A stretch of 64,000 nucleotides of DNA. Origin: JANSYL01 sp963921255. GTDB taxonomy: Bacteria; Pseudomonadota; Alphaproteobacteria; Rhodobacterales; Rhodobacteraceae. Under the pieces are notes generated by a model that saw only the letters and a program-made list of their open reading frames with translations, searched no databases and was not told where the DNA came from. Location of the stretch: assembly GCA_963921255.3 (NCBI GenBank), contig CAWUEW020000003.1, positions 1,701,109 through 1,765,108 on the forward strand. The letters run 5' to 3'. Shown piece after piece: positions 45,862-54,533 of the stretch. How positions within the stretch are numbered: the stretch's first letter is position 1; every line of letters begins with the position of its first letter. A program made the translations under genes and the position numbers.

Positions 45862-46547
45862 CGATCCCCCGCCGCCCACCGCTTTAGCCGCTCACGACAA
45901 ATCCACAGAGCGCCCAGCACGACAATGCAGGCCAGCCCCGCGATGATGATTTGCGCGGTGCCGTCAAGCGCGGAAACCGCCGTGACGCCTTTCGCAGCAC
46001 CGGCCGCGACACACGCGACAGAGGCCTGTAGGGTTGTTGATTGCAGCGGCGATGTGCGCTCTTTGTCCGGTACCGGCAGGGGTGCACCCACGACGCTGCT
46101 GTCTTTAAGAAACAGATCCGCCTCGGCCTCGCGCCGGCGGACCAACCCACGCAACACCTTACCGCCGGCCTTGTTGAACCAGGTCAGCGCTTCGGCGGCA
46201 CCTTCGATGTCGCCCGCATTGAAGCGCTTGAGGCAGGTGGACTTGCTGAATGCGCCAAGGCCGATATTGTAGGCCAGCGAGACCATCGCGCCGAACTGGT
46301 TGTCGGTGGGTGCGCGCGTGAGTAACGCCAGCACCTGATCAGCGCACCGGCTGAGGCCTGCGTCCAGCATCTCGTCGGCTTGCGCTTCGGACCACACATC
46401 GCCCATTTTGACGCCCGGCCCAAACCCGGCGCGATTGGTATAGCCGTAGCCAATGGTCACCACCCCCGCCGGACACCGATAGGCGGTCAGACGCAACCCT
46501 TCGAAACGCTTGACCAGATCGAGTGTGTCCTGATTGATGTGGGCCAT
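45858..46547 (-). CDS. Phage muramidase (endolysin) with C-terminal membrane segment
   Basis: The 229-residue protein is a GH24 lysozyme of the T4/P21 type. The catalytic pattern E-x8-C-x5-T is Glu16, Cys25, Thr31 (RFEGLRLTAYRCPAGVVTIGYG). After residue 150 comes a linker, then a membrane segment near the C-terminus (IIIAGLACIVVLGALWI) and a basic end (CRERLKRWAAGDR). The membrane tail would hold the enzyme at the inner membrane. Such tailed endolysins occur in alphaproteobacterial phages. Confidence 0.85.
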   Translation of the reverse strand: MAHINQDTLDLVKRFEGLRLTAYRCPAGVVTIGYGYTNRAGFGPGVKMGDVWSEAQADEMLDAGLSRCADQVLALLTRAPTDNQFGAMVSLAYNIGLGAFSKSTCLKRFNAGDIEGAAEALTWFNKAGGKVLRGLVRRREAEADLFLKDSSVVGAPLPVPDKERTSPLQSTTLQASVACVAAGAAKGVTAVSALDGTAQIIIAGLACIVVLGALWICRERLKRWAAGDR

Positions 46548-46548
46548 G

Positions 46549-46839
46549 TCAGCCTCCTAAATGCAGTCCGCCGCGCAGCAGGAACGCCACCGCGGCCAGG
46601 ATGACGGCCCCCAGGACCGTCCGTGTCGCCCAGACGCGGTGACTGTCCATCTTGTCCAGCCGCGTCTGAATTTCATCGAGCTTGTCGAAAATGCGCCTAT
46701 CCCGCTCCGAGCGCAGCGCGCGGGTCTCGCCCACCTCCTGCTCCAGCACACGCACGCGGGCCGTGACGCCCTCCACGTTTTTTTCCAATCGCTCAACGCG
46801 GGGTCCGAGATTGGGGGTGTATTGCGCGCGATCCGTCAT
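46549..46839 (-). CDS. Coiled-coil protein with C-terminal membrane helix (holin-associated candidate)
   Basis: The 96-residue product has about 65 residues of coiled coil (RVERLEKNVEGVTARVRVLEQEVGETRAL) and one late membrane segment (TVLGAVILAAVAFLLRGG), the layout of XhlA-like lysis proteins. It is transcribed just before the muramidase gene. A holin function is inferred from position. Confidence 0.55.
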   Translation of the reverse strand: MTDRAQYTPNLGPRVERLEKNVEGVTARVRVLEQEVGETRALRSERDRRIFDKLDEIQTRLDKMDSHRVWATRTVLGAVILAAVAFLLRGGLHLGG

Positions 46840-46842
46840 CTA

Positions 46843-49800
46843 TCACCCCACCGGAAAGCTGAAATTGGCGCTGCTTAGTGTGCTGGCGTTCCCGCTGGCA
46901 AGATTAACGCCCTGGATATTACCATTGGTGTTCACAACACCTTGTCGATAGGCTGACCCAGATACCCAATGGAAGGTTACGAACCGTAACGGGCGCACGC
47001 TGGCGGGTAAGATTGTCGGGACCTGCACGGCACCCGATACTGTGCTGGCGGTGCTAACGGCCAATTGAACGTACACAACGTCACCAATCCTGCGGTACCG
47101 GCTTGGCCAAGAGCCCCCAAAATTGCCCCAGGGCGACCTCGGCGACAGAGTAATCCAACCGGTATCTGCGAGCGTGACCTCCGGCACCGGCAGCGCCTGC
47201 CAATTGGCGGGTGTGTTTGCAGTGGTATTGTTGGTCGTGCACCGATAGGTGGTCCCGGCGACAAGCGCCGTGCCGTTCACGGTGCCCGGAGAAGCTGCCG
47301 CGACCACATAGTCGCCCCGATCGGCTGCGGGAAACGCACCTAAGTCCGCACCGGATGCGGCGATCGTGCCGCGAAACCGATCAAACGACAGCGTTTCCAA
47401 CCTGTTTTGCAAACGATAGGGCGAGACAATCAGGTCCGTTGCTGTGGCCTGGTTAACTTGCGTGCCGTTGGCAAAGGCGGCTGGCGCCAGTTTGTCGGCC
47501 GTGACACCGTCATCGGCAATCGACAAGGCAAGATCGGTGCTGAGGTCGCCGCCGCCCTCCAGCCCGCCGGATGTGGCGATCGTGCGCGCACTGTCCAGCA
47601 CCGGGTAATCAACCCCGCCATGGCCGTAAAGGGCAAAGGTGGTGCCGTCCGTCTGCGTCAGAATTTCTGCGCCATTGGCGTCCACCTCGATCTCGAACCG
47701 CAACGGCACGTTTTGGGGGAGATCAACTTCCGTGTTCAGGCTGAAATAATAGACCGTCGGATGCGCCGGGATGTGCCGGATCACTTCGACCGGTCCAGAT
47801 TGGTTGTTATAAAGCTCCGCATTGGTGTCGGTGCGCAAAATGCGGTCGATGCGCACCGACAGGGTGTTGCGGAACACCGGCAGCCCCAGCGCGTTGGTGT
47901 CCACGTGTCGCTGCGCGCTCAGACCCACGCTGTTGATCGTTTGATCCGCGCTCAGTGTCAGATCGACGCTATTGCCGGTTGTGGGCGCCTGGGCATAGGT
48001 CGCGCCCGTTTCCGGGGCAAGCAGCGCAAATGTGCCGTCGCGCCGGACGGCAACCGTGTTGCCGACCTGAACCAGCACAGAATCCTCTAAGCTGTCCCCC
48101 TCGGCCCGCGGAATGGTGTGCGCGGTGACGCCCGTTAATTTGCCCAGGTCCACTTGATCGGCAATGCGCGTCGTGCGGTTGTAGCGCCCGATCAAGTGTT
48201 TGCGTTGCGCATCCCGCCCGCGAAGGGCAAACCGATCTTGCGGCGTAAAGGTCACGCGCAACGCATCAGCGGGCAGCGCGACGTCCTGCGTCAGGGGCAC
48301 GAACCGATCTTCAAAAGCGTCACCCAGAAACCGGAGCGTCTCAAAATCGCCTGACGCGTCATCGTAAATGACACTGTTGGTCGTTGTGTTGCGAATTTCT
48401 GTGACACGCAAACGAACGCTGGTTGGCGACGCACCGGTGGCCGCATCGGCGCGTTGCATCCGCAACCCCAACGCATTGACAACCTGCGCCGAGGAGAGTG
48501 TGAAATCCACGCCAAAATCAACGTTGGTCACAGTGGCCGCTGTCGATGTGCCAGACTCGTCGCGCAACGTCACATCTGTGCTCTGTGTCACGGTCGCAAA
48601 AGTCTGTGTCTGAGCAATGCGGGAGTTGATCAGGTTGTCGCTTTTCGCCACCGGCAGCACGTTATCGGCGACATATTGCGCCGGATCGGGCGCAGCAACC
48701 GACCCACCAGACGCCGGAAACACCACCCGCGCCCAGTTCGCCGCGGTGCCCGCTGCGGTCTCGTCGCGCTCGCAGACCCACCAGTCGTTCTCGGTCAGAT
48801 CCACGCCGCCGATCGTGATGTCGGCATTGGCGCGAACATATTCACCCGCATGGGCCGCAGGCCAGTCCTGAAAATCCGCCGCCGCTGTCCCAATCGTCCC
48901 CAAGGGTGTCAGCGCGCCGCGATCCTGCAGCACGACACGAGACGCCAGCTGGCGCAAAATGCCCATAGCGGGCAGGCTGTCGCTGGCGCGTTCGGTCAAG
49001 GTTCCGCCATCGGCGCGCAGCTCAACGCGGTAGGTGATGCTGGGGCTGGCAAACATCGGCGCGGTTACGCCTTGCAGCGGGATATCGATCTCACCGGCGG
49101 CGTAATCCGGACCACCTTCGCCGGTCTCCCAGGCCATCTCATTGGGAAAGGAATAGACCGCACGGCCATTGTCGTTGTCGACGATGCGCATGCGGAAATT
49201 GGTGACCGCGCTGGCGAAGGTAAAACGAAACTCCCAGACCCGGCCAAAGAAACCCGCATCCCATTCAAAAGACTTGTTGTTCACCGCCACATTGCGGCGA
49301 TCCCCAACGGGGGCGTTGACGACGTTGGTGAAGGACGCTTCGCGCGCCGCGTAGGCGATGCGGGAGGCCGGCCCGCTGGCATCGTCACCCGGGGCCTCAT
49401 AATCCACGACCTCGTAGACCATATCCGTCACGGTGTTCTGAATGTTCAAAAACGAGCCGGTCGACAGCAACCGCCCGCTGGAGCCAAGAAACGCCGCACG
49501 GCTCTGGAGTTGCGTGGTTTCCGGCATGATCAGGTTGGTGCCGATCTGGCGGGCCCCGGAGGCGGTCAATCCGTCGCCTGTCGCATTGGCCATGGGCACA
49601 TCGCCCGCAACCAAGGCGCTGAAATCCACAATGGGCGGCTCTAAAAGCTCTGCCCAGTTTGCGCCTGTCCCTTGCGCGGTGCCGTCCGTGGTGCAGCGAT
49701 AGCGATGGCCTTGGCGCACTGTCACCGTGTTGATTGTGGCATCAGCCCGCGCAATGACAAACTCACCGGCATTGGCCGCTGGAAACTGAGCAAAATCCCC

Positions 49801-49935
49801 ACCCGCGCCCAGCGTGCCCAGATATTTTTCGGCGTCCACATTGGCGAGTGCCGCCTGGATTGCGGCATCAACCTGGGCGGCGGTCTGGCCGGAGGTTGTC
49901 GCGCTTCCCGATCCGGAAAAAGGCGGATAGGCCAT
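46843..49935 (-). CDS. Large phage tail fibre/spike-like protein
   Basis: The 1,030-residue protein has an N-terminal SGSATTSGQTAAQVDAAIQAAL helix typical of attachment ends. It holds three copies of an approximately 60-residue module (about residues 38-100, 340-405 and 865-930, each with FPAA...GEYV or GDYV, a YRCT or WWVC strand and a NW motif), two long beta-rich segments, a GVTADKLAP linker, and a beta-sandwich-like C-terminal end after GWITLSP. It probably recognises the host surface. Its place between lysis and capsid genes is unusual for a tail fibre. Confidence 0.7.
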   Translation of the reverse strand: MAYPPFSGSGSATTSGQTAAQVDAAIQAALANVDAEKYLGTLGAGGDFAQFPAANAGEFVIARADATINTVTVRQGHRYRCTTDGTAQGTGANWAELLEPPIVDFSALVAGDVPMANATGDGLTASGARQIGTNLIMPETTQLQSRAAFLGSSGRLLSTGSFLNIQNTVTDMVYEVVDYEAPGDDASGPASRIAYAAREASFTNVVNAPVGDRRNVAVNNKSFEWDAGFFGRVWEFRFTFASAVTNFRMRIVDNDNGRAVYSFPNEMAWETGEGGPDYAAGEIDIPLQGVTAPMFASPSITYRVELRADGGTLTERASDSLPAMGILRQLASRVVLQDRGALTPLGTIGTAAADFQDWPAAHAGEYVRANADITIGGVDLTENDWWVCERDETAAGTAANWARVVFPASGGSVAAPDPAQYVADNVLPVAKSDNLINSRIAQTQTFATVTQSTDVTLRDESGTSTAATVTNVDFGVDFTLSSAQVVNALGLRMQRADAATGASPTSVRLRVTEIRNTTTNSVIYDDASGDFETLRFLGDAFEDRFVPLTQDVALPADALRVTFTPQDRFALRGRDAQRKHLIGRYNRTTRIADQVDLGKLTGVTAHTIPRAEGDSLEDSVLVQVGNTVAVRRDGTFALLAPETGATYAQAPTTGNSVDLTLSADQTINSVGLSAQRHVDTNALGLPVFRNTLSVRIDRILRTDTNAELYNNQSGPVEVIRHIPAHPTVYYFSLNTEVDLPQNVPLRFEIEVDANGAEILTQTDGTTFALYGHGGVDYPVLDSARTIATSGGLEGGGDLSTDLALSIADDGVTADKLAPAAFANGTQVNQATATDLIVSPYRLQNRLETLSFDRFRGTIAASGADLGAFPAADRGDYVVAAASPGTVNGTALVAGTTYRCTTNNTTANTPANWQALPVPEVTLADTGWITLSPRSPWGNFGGSWPSRYRRIGDVVYVQLAVSTASTVSGAVQVPTILPASVRPLRFVTFHWVSGSAYRQGVVNTNGNIQGVNLASGNASTLSSANFSFPVG

Positions 49936-50306
49936 CAGTCACCGCCCGCCCAGACCAGCATCTGCACCGAGGTGGCGCCGGTGATCCCGTTGAACGTGGC
50001 CCGAATGCGCTGCACGCCGCCATTGAAGGCGGGCATCTCATAGGCGCTTGGCACATTGCCTGCCACCAGTTGTGTGGCGTCGATGCTTTCGCCTTGACTG
50101 GGCGCAAGCCACACACCGTCAAGGATGTTGCCATGGAAGGTGATCGTGCCGCCCGTCGGTGTCACCGGGTCGCCCTGGGCGTCAAGACACCGGATATGGA
50201 CTTGTGCCTGATCGTGCACGCGCCCGATCTCAACGATGTGGGACGCGTTTGCAACCGGGACCCGTGTGGCGCCATCGGATGTCTTGAAATCGTAGGTTTG
50301 CGCCAC
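49935..50306 (-). CDS. Phage structural protein, beta-rich
   Basis: The 123-residue protein (MAQTYDFKTSDGATRVPVANASHIVEIGRVHDQAQVHI) is wholly beta-rich and ends MLVWAGGD. It is coupled to the tail fibre start (TGATGG). Head fibre, tail fibre adaptor and chaperone are all possible. Confidence 0.45.
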   Translation of the reverse strand: MAQTYDFKTSDGATRVPVANASHIVEIGRVHDQAQVHIRCLDAQGDPVTPTGGTITFHGNILDGVWLAPSQGESIDATQLVAGNVPSAYEMPAFNGGVQRIRATFNGITGATSVQMLVWAGGD

Positions 50307-50309
50307 GGC

Positions 50310-50579
50310 TCACTCCTCAGGATCTGGCTCTTTCGGCTTTGGCGTGGGCGTCGGTTTTTGGCGTTTTGGGGCCGTCTGACGGGTCGTCGCGGCGGCGTTT
50401 TTCGTGACCTTTGCCGGGGCCAGTTCTTCTGCCGGAACCTCCCGGATCAGGATCAAATTGCGCGACAGCGGGTGTGGTTTTTCGTCCACCACGGCGCGGG
50501 CCCCACGGCCCGCCGGTTGCAGGAACCCGTTATGTGTCCAGCAGTGGTCCTTGCTGATGGTTTCGACAAGGTAGGGCAT
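50310..50579 (-). CDS. Small head-region protein with basic tail, copy 2
   Basis: The 89-residue protein (MPYLVETISKDHCWTHNGFLQPAGRGARAVV) has a short beta domain and a disordered lysine/proline/threonine tail. It resembles the next gene in its first 50 residues (MAYLVEVTKKGYYSAHQGAFCQVPVGTQ), suggesting tandem duplication. Confidence 0.55.
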   Translation of the reverse strand: MPYLVETISKDHCWTHNGFLQPAGRGARAVVDEKPHPLSRNLILIREVPAEELAPAKVTKNAAATTRQTAPKRQKPTPTPKPKEPDPEE

Positions 50580-50893
50580 CAGGCCGCCTCCGTGTCCTCT
50601 TTGCGGGGGCGTCCCGGGCCACGCTTGGTAGGCGCTGCCTTTGGTCCTTTGCCCTCGGTCGCGTTGGCCTCATCGGCCTCTTTAACCTTGCCTTCCGCGC
50701 GCAATTTGGCCGCGATCGGCGTGTCGTTGACAATCAGCTGGCTGTCATCGATCTCGCGGATCAGTTTGAGTTTGGACCCCCAGGCATCGGGCTTTGCCGC
50801 AACGGCAAGCTGCGTGCCGACAGGCACCTGGCAAAACGCACCCTGATGCGCCGAATAGTAACCCTTCTTGGTAACTTCAACGAGATAGGCCAT
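50579..50893 (-). CDS. Small head-region protein with AT-hook-like tail, copy 1
   Basis: The 104-residue protein has the same fold start as copy 2 (MAYLVEVTKKGYYSAHQGAF) and a C-terminal tail with TKRGPGRPRKED. The GRPRK core is an AT-hook type DNA contact, so it might touch packaged DNA. It is encoded directly after the major capsid gene. Confidence 0.55.
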   Translation of the reverse strand: MAYLVEVTKKGYYSAHQGAFCQVPVGTQLAVAAKPDAWGSKLKLIREIDDSQLIVNDTPIAAKLRAEGKVKEADEANATEGKGPKAAPTKRGPGRPRKEDTEAA

Positions 50894-50907
50894 ATGTCTG
50901 CGCCTCC

Positions 50908-51996
50908 TTATGCCGTTGCATTGATCACGCCGCAGCGCCCATTGGCGTCTTCACGAATTTCGATGCCGAGCGCCTGGAAGACTTTGAAATTATAGTCGTC
51001 CATCATGGTGAGGCGCGGGATCGCGATGGTGGTCAGCGCCTGACCGACCAGCGGGCGGATATATTTGGATTGCGGCGGGAAGGCGAAGAACGTGTTGCCC
51101 TCGAGCTCATAGGTCATCTTGATCGCGCCGATGAACGAGATGCCTTCTAAAAACTGCTTGAGCGTGCCGCCCTTGAAGCCCGAAGAGCCGGAATAGGACC
51201 GGCTGAACCGGCGTTCGATTTCCGGCGAGATGTAGAGGTTGACCGGATCGCGCACCAGGTTGTCATGCAAAACCTGTTGGAACTGGTTGACGAAAAATTC
51301 TTCGATATTGTCCGCCGTGGTGGTGAACGCGGTCAGATCGATGTTCGCGCCCGCTGATCCCAAAGAGATATCATTGGTCGCCGGATGCGTGGTGATCCCG
51401 TAGCCTTCATACTGGTTGACCCGAATGCCGGTATTGCCATTGAGCACATATTGCGCGATGGTCTGGCGCAGATTGGCCACGGCGGCTTCCTGGTCGTCGG
51501 AAATGCCATCAAAACCTTCCGACTGCATCTGGCGCCATTTGCGCCAGTTGAGACCGTAGCCGGTATCAAAAATCGGCACCGGGTGACCTTCATAGGTGTA
51601 GTCCACCTCGTCCATCAGGGTGGGCGACTGGCCGTTCATGGTCACGTTGACCCGGTTGGCCAAATCCGACGAGCGGCGATAGACATGCGCCGTCTTGCCG
51701 ATATCGACCGCCCGGGCAAGCGGCATCAGGTCAGCCATATAGACCTCCCCTTCGTCCTCGCGCAGCACCCGCATGGTAACCTCATCGACCTCGCGCCAGG
51801 CATCATCGGGGATGAGGGCTGCGGTGTTGGTCACCCTGCGCATTCGCTCGACATCGTTAAACTCGCGCCGCGACTCCAGAACCTCGTCATGACGGTTGCG
51901 CAAATGTTGCCCGCCGGTGATCCCGAAGAGCCGCTTGTTGGGGTAGATGTTCATCTTCGAGGTGGTGTGTTCGGTGTGTTGGGTATCAAGCGCCAT
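50908..51996 (-). CDS. Major capsid protein
   Basis: The 362-residue protein has the long alpha-spine and peripheral-domain-like layout of HK97-fold capsids. It includes an N-terminal extension (MNIYPNKRLFGITGGQHLRNRHDEVLESRREF), a helix-rich middle with DNLVRDPVNLYISPEIERRF, and beta strands at the end. Its place between the decoration-like gene and small head genes supports the call. I cannot name the exact family. Confidence 0.8.
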   Translation of the reverse strand: MALDTQHTEHTTSKMNIYPNKRLFGITGGQHLRNRHDEVLESRREFNDVERMRRVTNTAALIPDDAWREVDEVTMRVLREDEGEVYMADLMPLARAVDIGKTAHVYRRSSDLANRVNVTMNGQSPTLMDEVDYTYEGHPVPIFDTGYGLNWRKWRQMQSEGFDGISDDQEAAVANLRQTIAQYVLNGNTGIRVNQYEGYGITTHPATNDISLGSAGANIDLTAFTTTADNIEEFFVNQFQQVLHDNLVRDPVNLYISPEIERRFSRSYSGSSGFKGGTLKQFLEGISFIGAIKMTYELEGNTFFAFPPQSKYIRPLVGQALTTIAIPRLTMMDDYNFKVFQALGIEIREDANGRCGVINATA

Positions 51997-52007
51997 GTCC
52001 GTCTCCT

Positions 52008-52466
52008 TTACGCCACGCGACCGACATAAGGCCGGACAAGCACAAGCTGGTTGGTGCTCGCGGCACCCGCCACGGTGTAGGTCTCGGCGGCCACGAAAAG
52101 AACCTCATCACCACTGGCGGCAATTTCGGCCACGCCATCGCCCTTGGAGGTTAGCAGCGTCGTTTCCGCAACACATGCTGTCCCGCCCTCAACTAACACG
52201 TGGAAGAAGCAGTTCTGATCCGGGTAGTACCCGATACCCGTGACCCCCGCGGCCACAGTGTCGTCAGGAGATTGCTGCTCAAGGGTGTTGTTGGCCAAGA
52301 TAAAGAAACTGCCGCGTACCCCTTGGCTGTTATGTGCCATGAACTCGTTGTCACCGTTGATTTCAACAAGGCTTCCCGGAGCGAGCGCCGCATCCATCGG
52401 ACGTTCCAGCGTCATTGGCTGGGTCTTCTCGACGGGGCCGGCGAAAATGGTGTTGTAACGGGCCAT
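52008..52466 (-). CDS. Head decoration/stabilisation-like protein
   Basis: The 152-residue all-beta protein (MARYNTIFAGPVEKTQPMTLERPMDAALAPGSLVEIN) resembles the trimeric decoration proteins encoded just before the major capsid. It ends with VLVRPYVGRVA. Confidence 0.62.
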   Translation of the reverse strand: MARYNTIFAGPVEKTQPMTLERPMDAALAPGSLVEINGDNEFMAHNSQGVRGSFFILANNTLEQQSPDDTVAAGVTGIGYYPDQNCFFHVLVEGGTACVAETTLLTSKGDGVAEIAASGDEVLFVAAETYTVAGAASTNQLVLVRPYVGRVA

Positions 52467-52469
52467 GGA

Positions 52470-53609
52470 TCAACTCTCCGGAAGTTCGTAAGCGGGGGTT
52501 TTGGCGTGTGTCTGGAACCCCGGCACAATGGGCGCGGCCATGTCAGCCCCACTTTTTTCCAGCACGGCCTCCAGCACGGGGATGCCGGCTTTCTCAGCCA
52601 CGTCGCGCTTAAGAAGATCGGCATTGACCACGGCGTCCACCAGCCGGGCTTTGTCGGCGCGGGATTGTCCCTCGGCTAGGGTCGTCTCGACCGTTTTGGC
52701 CACCGCGTCGAGCAGCACGTCTCGCTGCGCATTTGTCATGGGCCTGGGCGTGTCCGCGTTCGTGGACATCATCTTGTCCATCAGCGCGCGCAGGCCCTTC
52801 ATATCGGCGTTATCCATGTCCATCATGGCGCGCTTCTTCTTCATCATGTCGGCTTTCGACATGTCGTCCCCGCCGTTGGTGTGCGGCGTTTTCTGTGTGT
52901 CCTTGTCCATATCAGCCTCTTTCTTTCCGCCCGCCATGCGATTGAGGATCTCCGCGATCAGCCCGAGCGCGGAGGACCCGCCCCCGGTCCCGACATTGCC
53001 CAGATCACAGGTCATCGCGTCGATCTCAGCCCCGCCGCGATCGCGCGCCTTGTTGGCCAGCAGCATGCCCACCCCCTGGTTCGGTGTGGCCGCGCCCGGC
53101 TCATCGAGCAGGATCGCGTCATGATCAAAGATAATATTGCGGGCGATGTAATCGGCTTCGTCGTCTGTGTCGGCGTTTTGCAGCTCGGCGATCAACCCGG
53201 TGGAGGTGTGGATCGGATCGCCTTTGTCGATGGCATTGAGCACGCGTTTTCCCAGTTCGCTTTCGCTTGCGCGCTTGACGTCGATCACTTTATCGAGCAG
53301 CACCCGGCCCTTCTCGCGCTTGACGCCGGAATTGTAGCAGCCGAAATAGAACCCCGCCAACGCATCCGGATCTGCGGCGGAGAGGAAATTGCCCGCCTCA
53401 TCAACCGGGTGATGCAGTGGCGCCAGCGAGCGCTCCAGCGTGCGGTAGCTGTTGGCAATCGCCTCCGCCGGATACCGAATCCCGTTCATTACGATATCGT
53501 CGGGCATCGTCGCGCTCGGCACCACGATCACATCGCGGCCATTGTGCACCTCCCGGCGGATCGCGTTGACGGCAACGGGCGAGCGGACATTGACGCGGAT
53601 TTTCTTCAC
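52470..53609 (-). CDS. DUF2213 protein, protease/scaffold of the head
   Basis: The 379-residue protein starts at a GTG. Its first 180 residues are DUF2213 (VNGIRYPAEAI, LAPLHHPVDEAGNFLSAADPDALAGFY, GDPIHTSTGLIAEL). The centre is rich in methionine, lysine and aspartate (MSKADMMKKKRAMMDMDNADMKGLRALMDKMM), scaffold-like, and a helical end closes it. DUF2213 proteins precede the capsid genes of many phages and are taken as prohead protease/scaffold. Confidence 0.78.
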   Translation of the reverse strand: MKKIRVNVRSPVAVNAIRREVHNGRDVIVVPSATMPDDIVMNGIRYPAEAIANSYRTLERSLAPLHHPVDEAGNFLSAADPDALAGFYFGCYNSGVKREKGRVLLDKVIDVKRASESELGKRVLNAIDKGDPIHTSTGLIAELQNADTDDEADYIARNIIFDHDAILLDEPGAATPNQGVGMLLANKARDRGGAEIDAMTCDLGNVGTGGGSSALGLIAEILNRMAGGKKEADMDKDTQKTPHTNGGDDMSKADMMKKKRAMMDMDNADMKGLRALMDKMMSTNADTPRPMTNAQRDVLLDAVAKTVETTLAEGQSRADKARLVDAVVNADLLKRDVAEKAGIPVLEAVLEKSGADMAAPIVPGFQTHAKTPAYELPES

Positions 53610-53708
53610 AACACTATCCCTAGTATGGTTCGGGGCCTAGTTTACAATATCTACAGGGGTTTATACAATGAGGCCTGGGGAGGCCTCTTTTTGCTTGACA
53701 GGGATTCC

Positions 53709-53909
53709 GTGGACCCGAATCAGATCCGAGCCATCCGACGGAAAACCGGCCTTAGTCAGGCGCAATTTGCGGTCGCTCTGGGCTACAGAAAAACGTCGGC
53801 GCGACGCATCAGGGCCTGGGAGCTGGGCGAAGAAGTCCCCTCATCGCGCACGCTTTAAATACTGCAGATGATCGAGCGGCATGGAGCGTTGAAGGACCCC
53901 GCGCAGTGA
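53709..53909 (+). pseudogene. HTH (XRE-type) protein broken by a stop codon
   Basis: From GTG 53709 the frame reads VDPNQIRAIRRKTGLSQAQFAVALGYRKTSARRIRAWELGEEVPSSRTL, then an in-frame TAA at 53856. It continues sensibly as ILQMIERHGALKDPAQ to a TGA at 53907. The downstream part is the normal end of such small XRE regulators. The gene is either a nonsense pseudogene or ends early in the protein. It reads opposite to the head operon and upstream of higBA. Confidence 0.6.
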
Positions 53910-53953
53910 GGTATTTGATTGCGCACTGTACCACGTTGTGATACAAATTATGT

Positions 53954-54235
53954 GTGATCAAATCGACGCAAGGCAAGACCATTGAAGCCGTGATTGCTGG
54001 ATGCACGACCAAAGGGTTTCCGGCTAATTTGAGGCGAAGAGCGGAACGCAAAATCGCGCAACTCAGTGCGGCGACAACGCTGCAAGACCTGCGTGTGCCT
54101 CCGTCAAATCGATTGGAAAAGCTGGTCGGCGATCGCAAAGAACGGCACTCGATCCGCATCAATCGCCAATGGCGGTTGTGCTTCCGCTGGGATGGCGCAG
54201 ACGCTTATGACGTCGAAATTATCGATTACCATTGA
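53954..54235 (+). CDS. higB: HigB toxin, RelE-type mRNA interferase
   Basis: The 93-residue protein (starts at GTG, VIKSTQGKTIEAVIAGCTTKGFPANLRRRAERKIAQLSAATTLQDLRVPPSNRLEKLVGDRKERHSIRINRQWRLCFRW) is of the HigB/plasmid killer group. The basic RxxRxxHSIRINRQWRLCF surface and the DVEIIDYH end are typical. It precedes its antitoxin by ten bases, the HigB-HigA order that is reversed from most TA operons. Confidence 0.9.
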   Translation: MIKSTQGKTIEAVIAGCTTKGFPANLRRRAERKIAQLSAATTLQDLRVPPSNRLEKLVGDRKERHSIRINRQWRLCFRWDGADAYDVEIIDYH

Positions 54236-54245
54236 TGGAGGACAT

Positions 54246-54533
54246 ATGACTGTTCTGGTAAATCCGGTTCATCCGGGCGAAATCCTGAAAGAAGACTTTC
54301 TTGTCGAATACGAACTGAGCGCCGGGGCGCTGGCGAAAGAAATTCGGGTTCCGCGCACACGCATCGAACGCCTTGCCAACAAACAAACTCGGGTAACCGC
54401 AGATACCGCGCTACGCCTGTCGAGAGCTTTTGGCACAACCCCTGAATTCTGGATTAATTTGCAGACCAATTTTGACATGGCGTTGGCCCGTGAACACGTG
54501 GACCTGTCAGATGTGAAACCCCTTGTCGCCTAA
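54246..54533 (+). CDS. higA: HigA antitoxin
   Basis: The 95-residue protein has the HigA helix-turn-helix (VNPVHPGEILKEDFLVEYELSAGALAKEIRVPRTRIERLANKQTRVTADTALRLSRAFGTTPEFWINLQTNFD). It binds the toxin and represses the operon. The TA pair lies on the plus strand inside the head operon, so it is probably an accessory (moron) insertion expressed in the lysogen. Its stop overlaps the convergent head protein stop by four bases. Confidence 0.93.
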   Translation: MTVLVNPVHPGEILKEDFLVEYELSAGALAKEIRVPRTRIERLANKQTRVTADTALRLSRAFGTTPEFWINLQTNFDMALAREHVDLSDVKPLVA

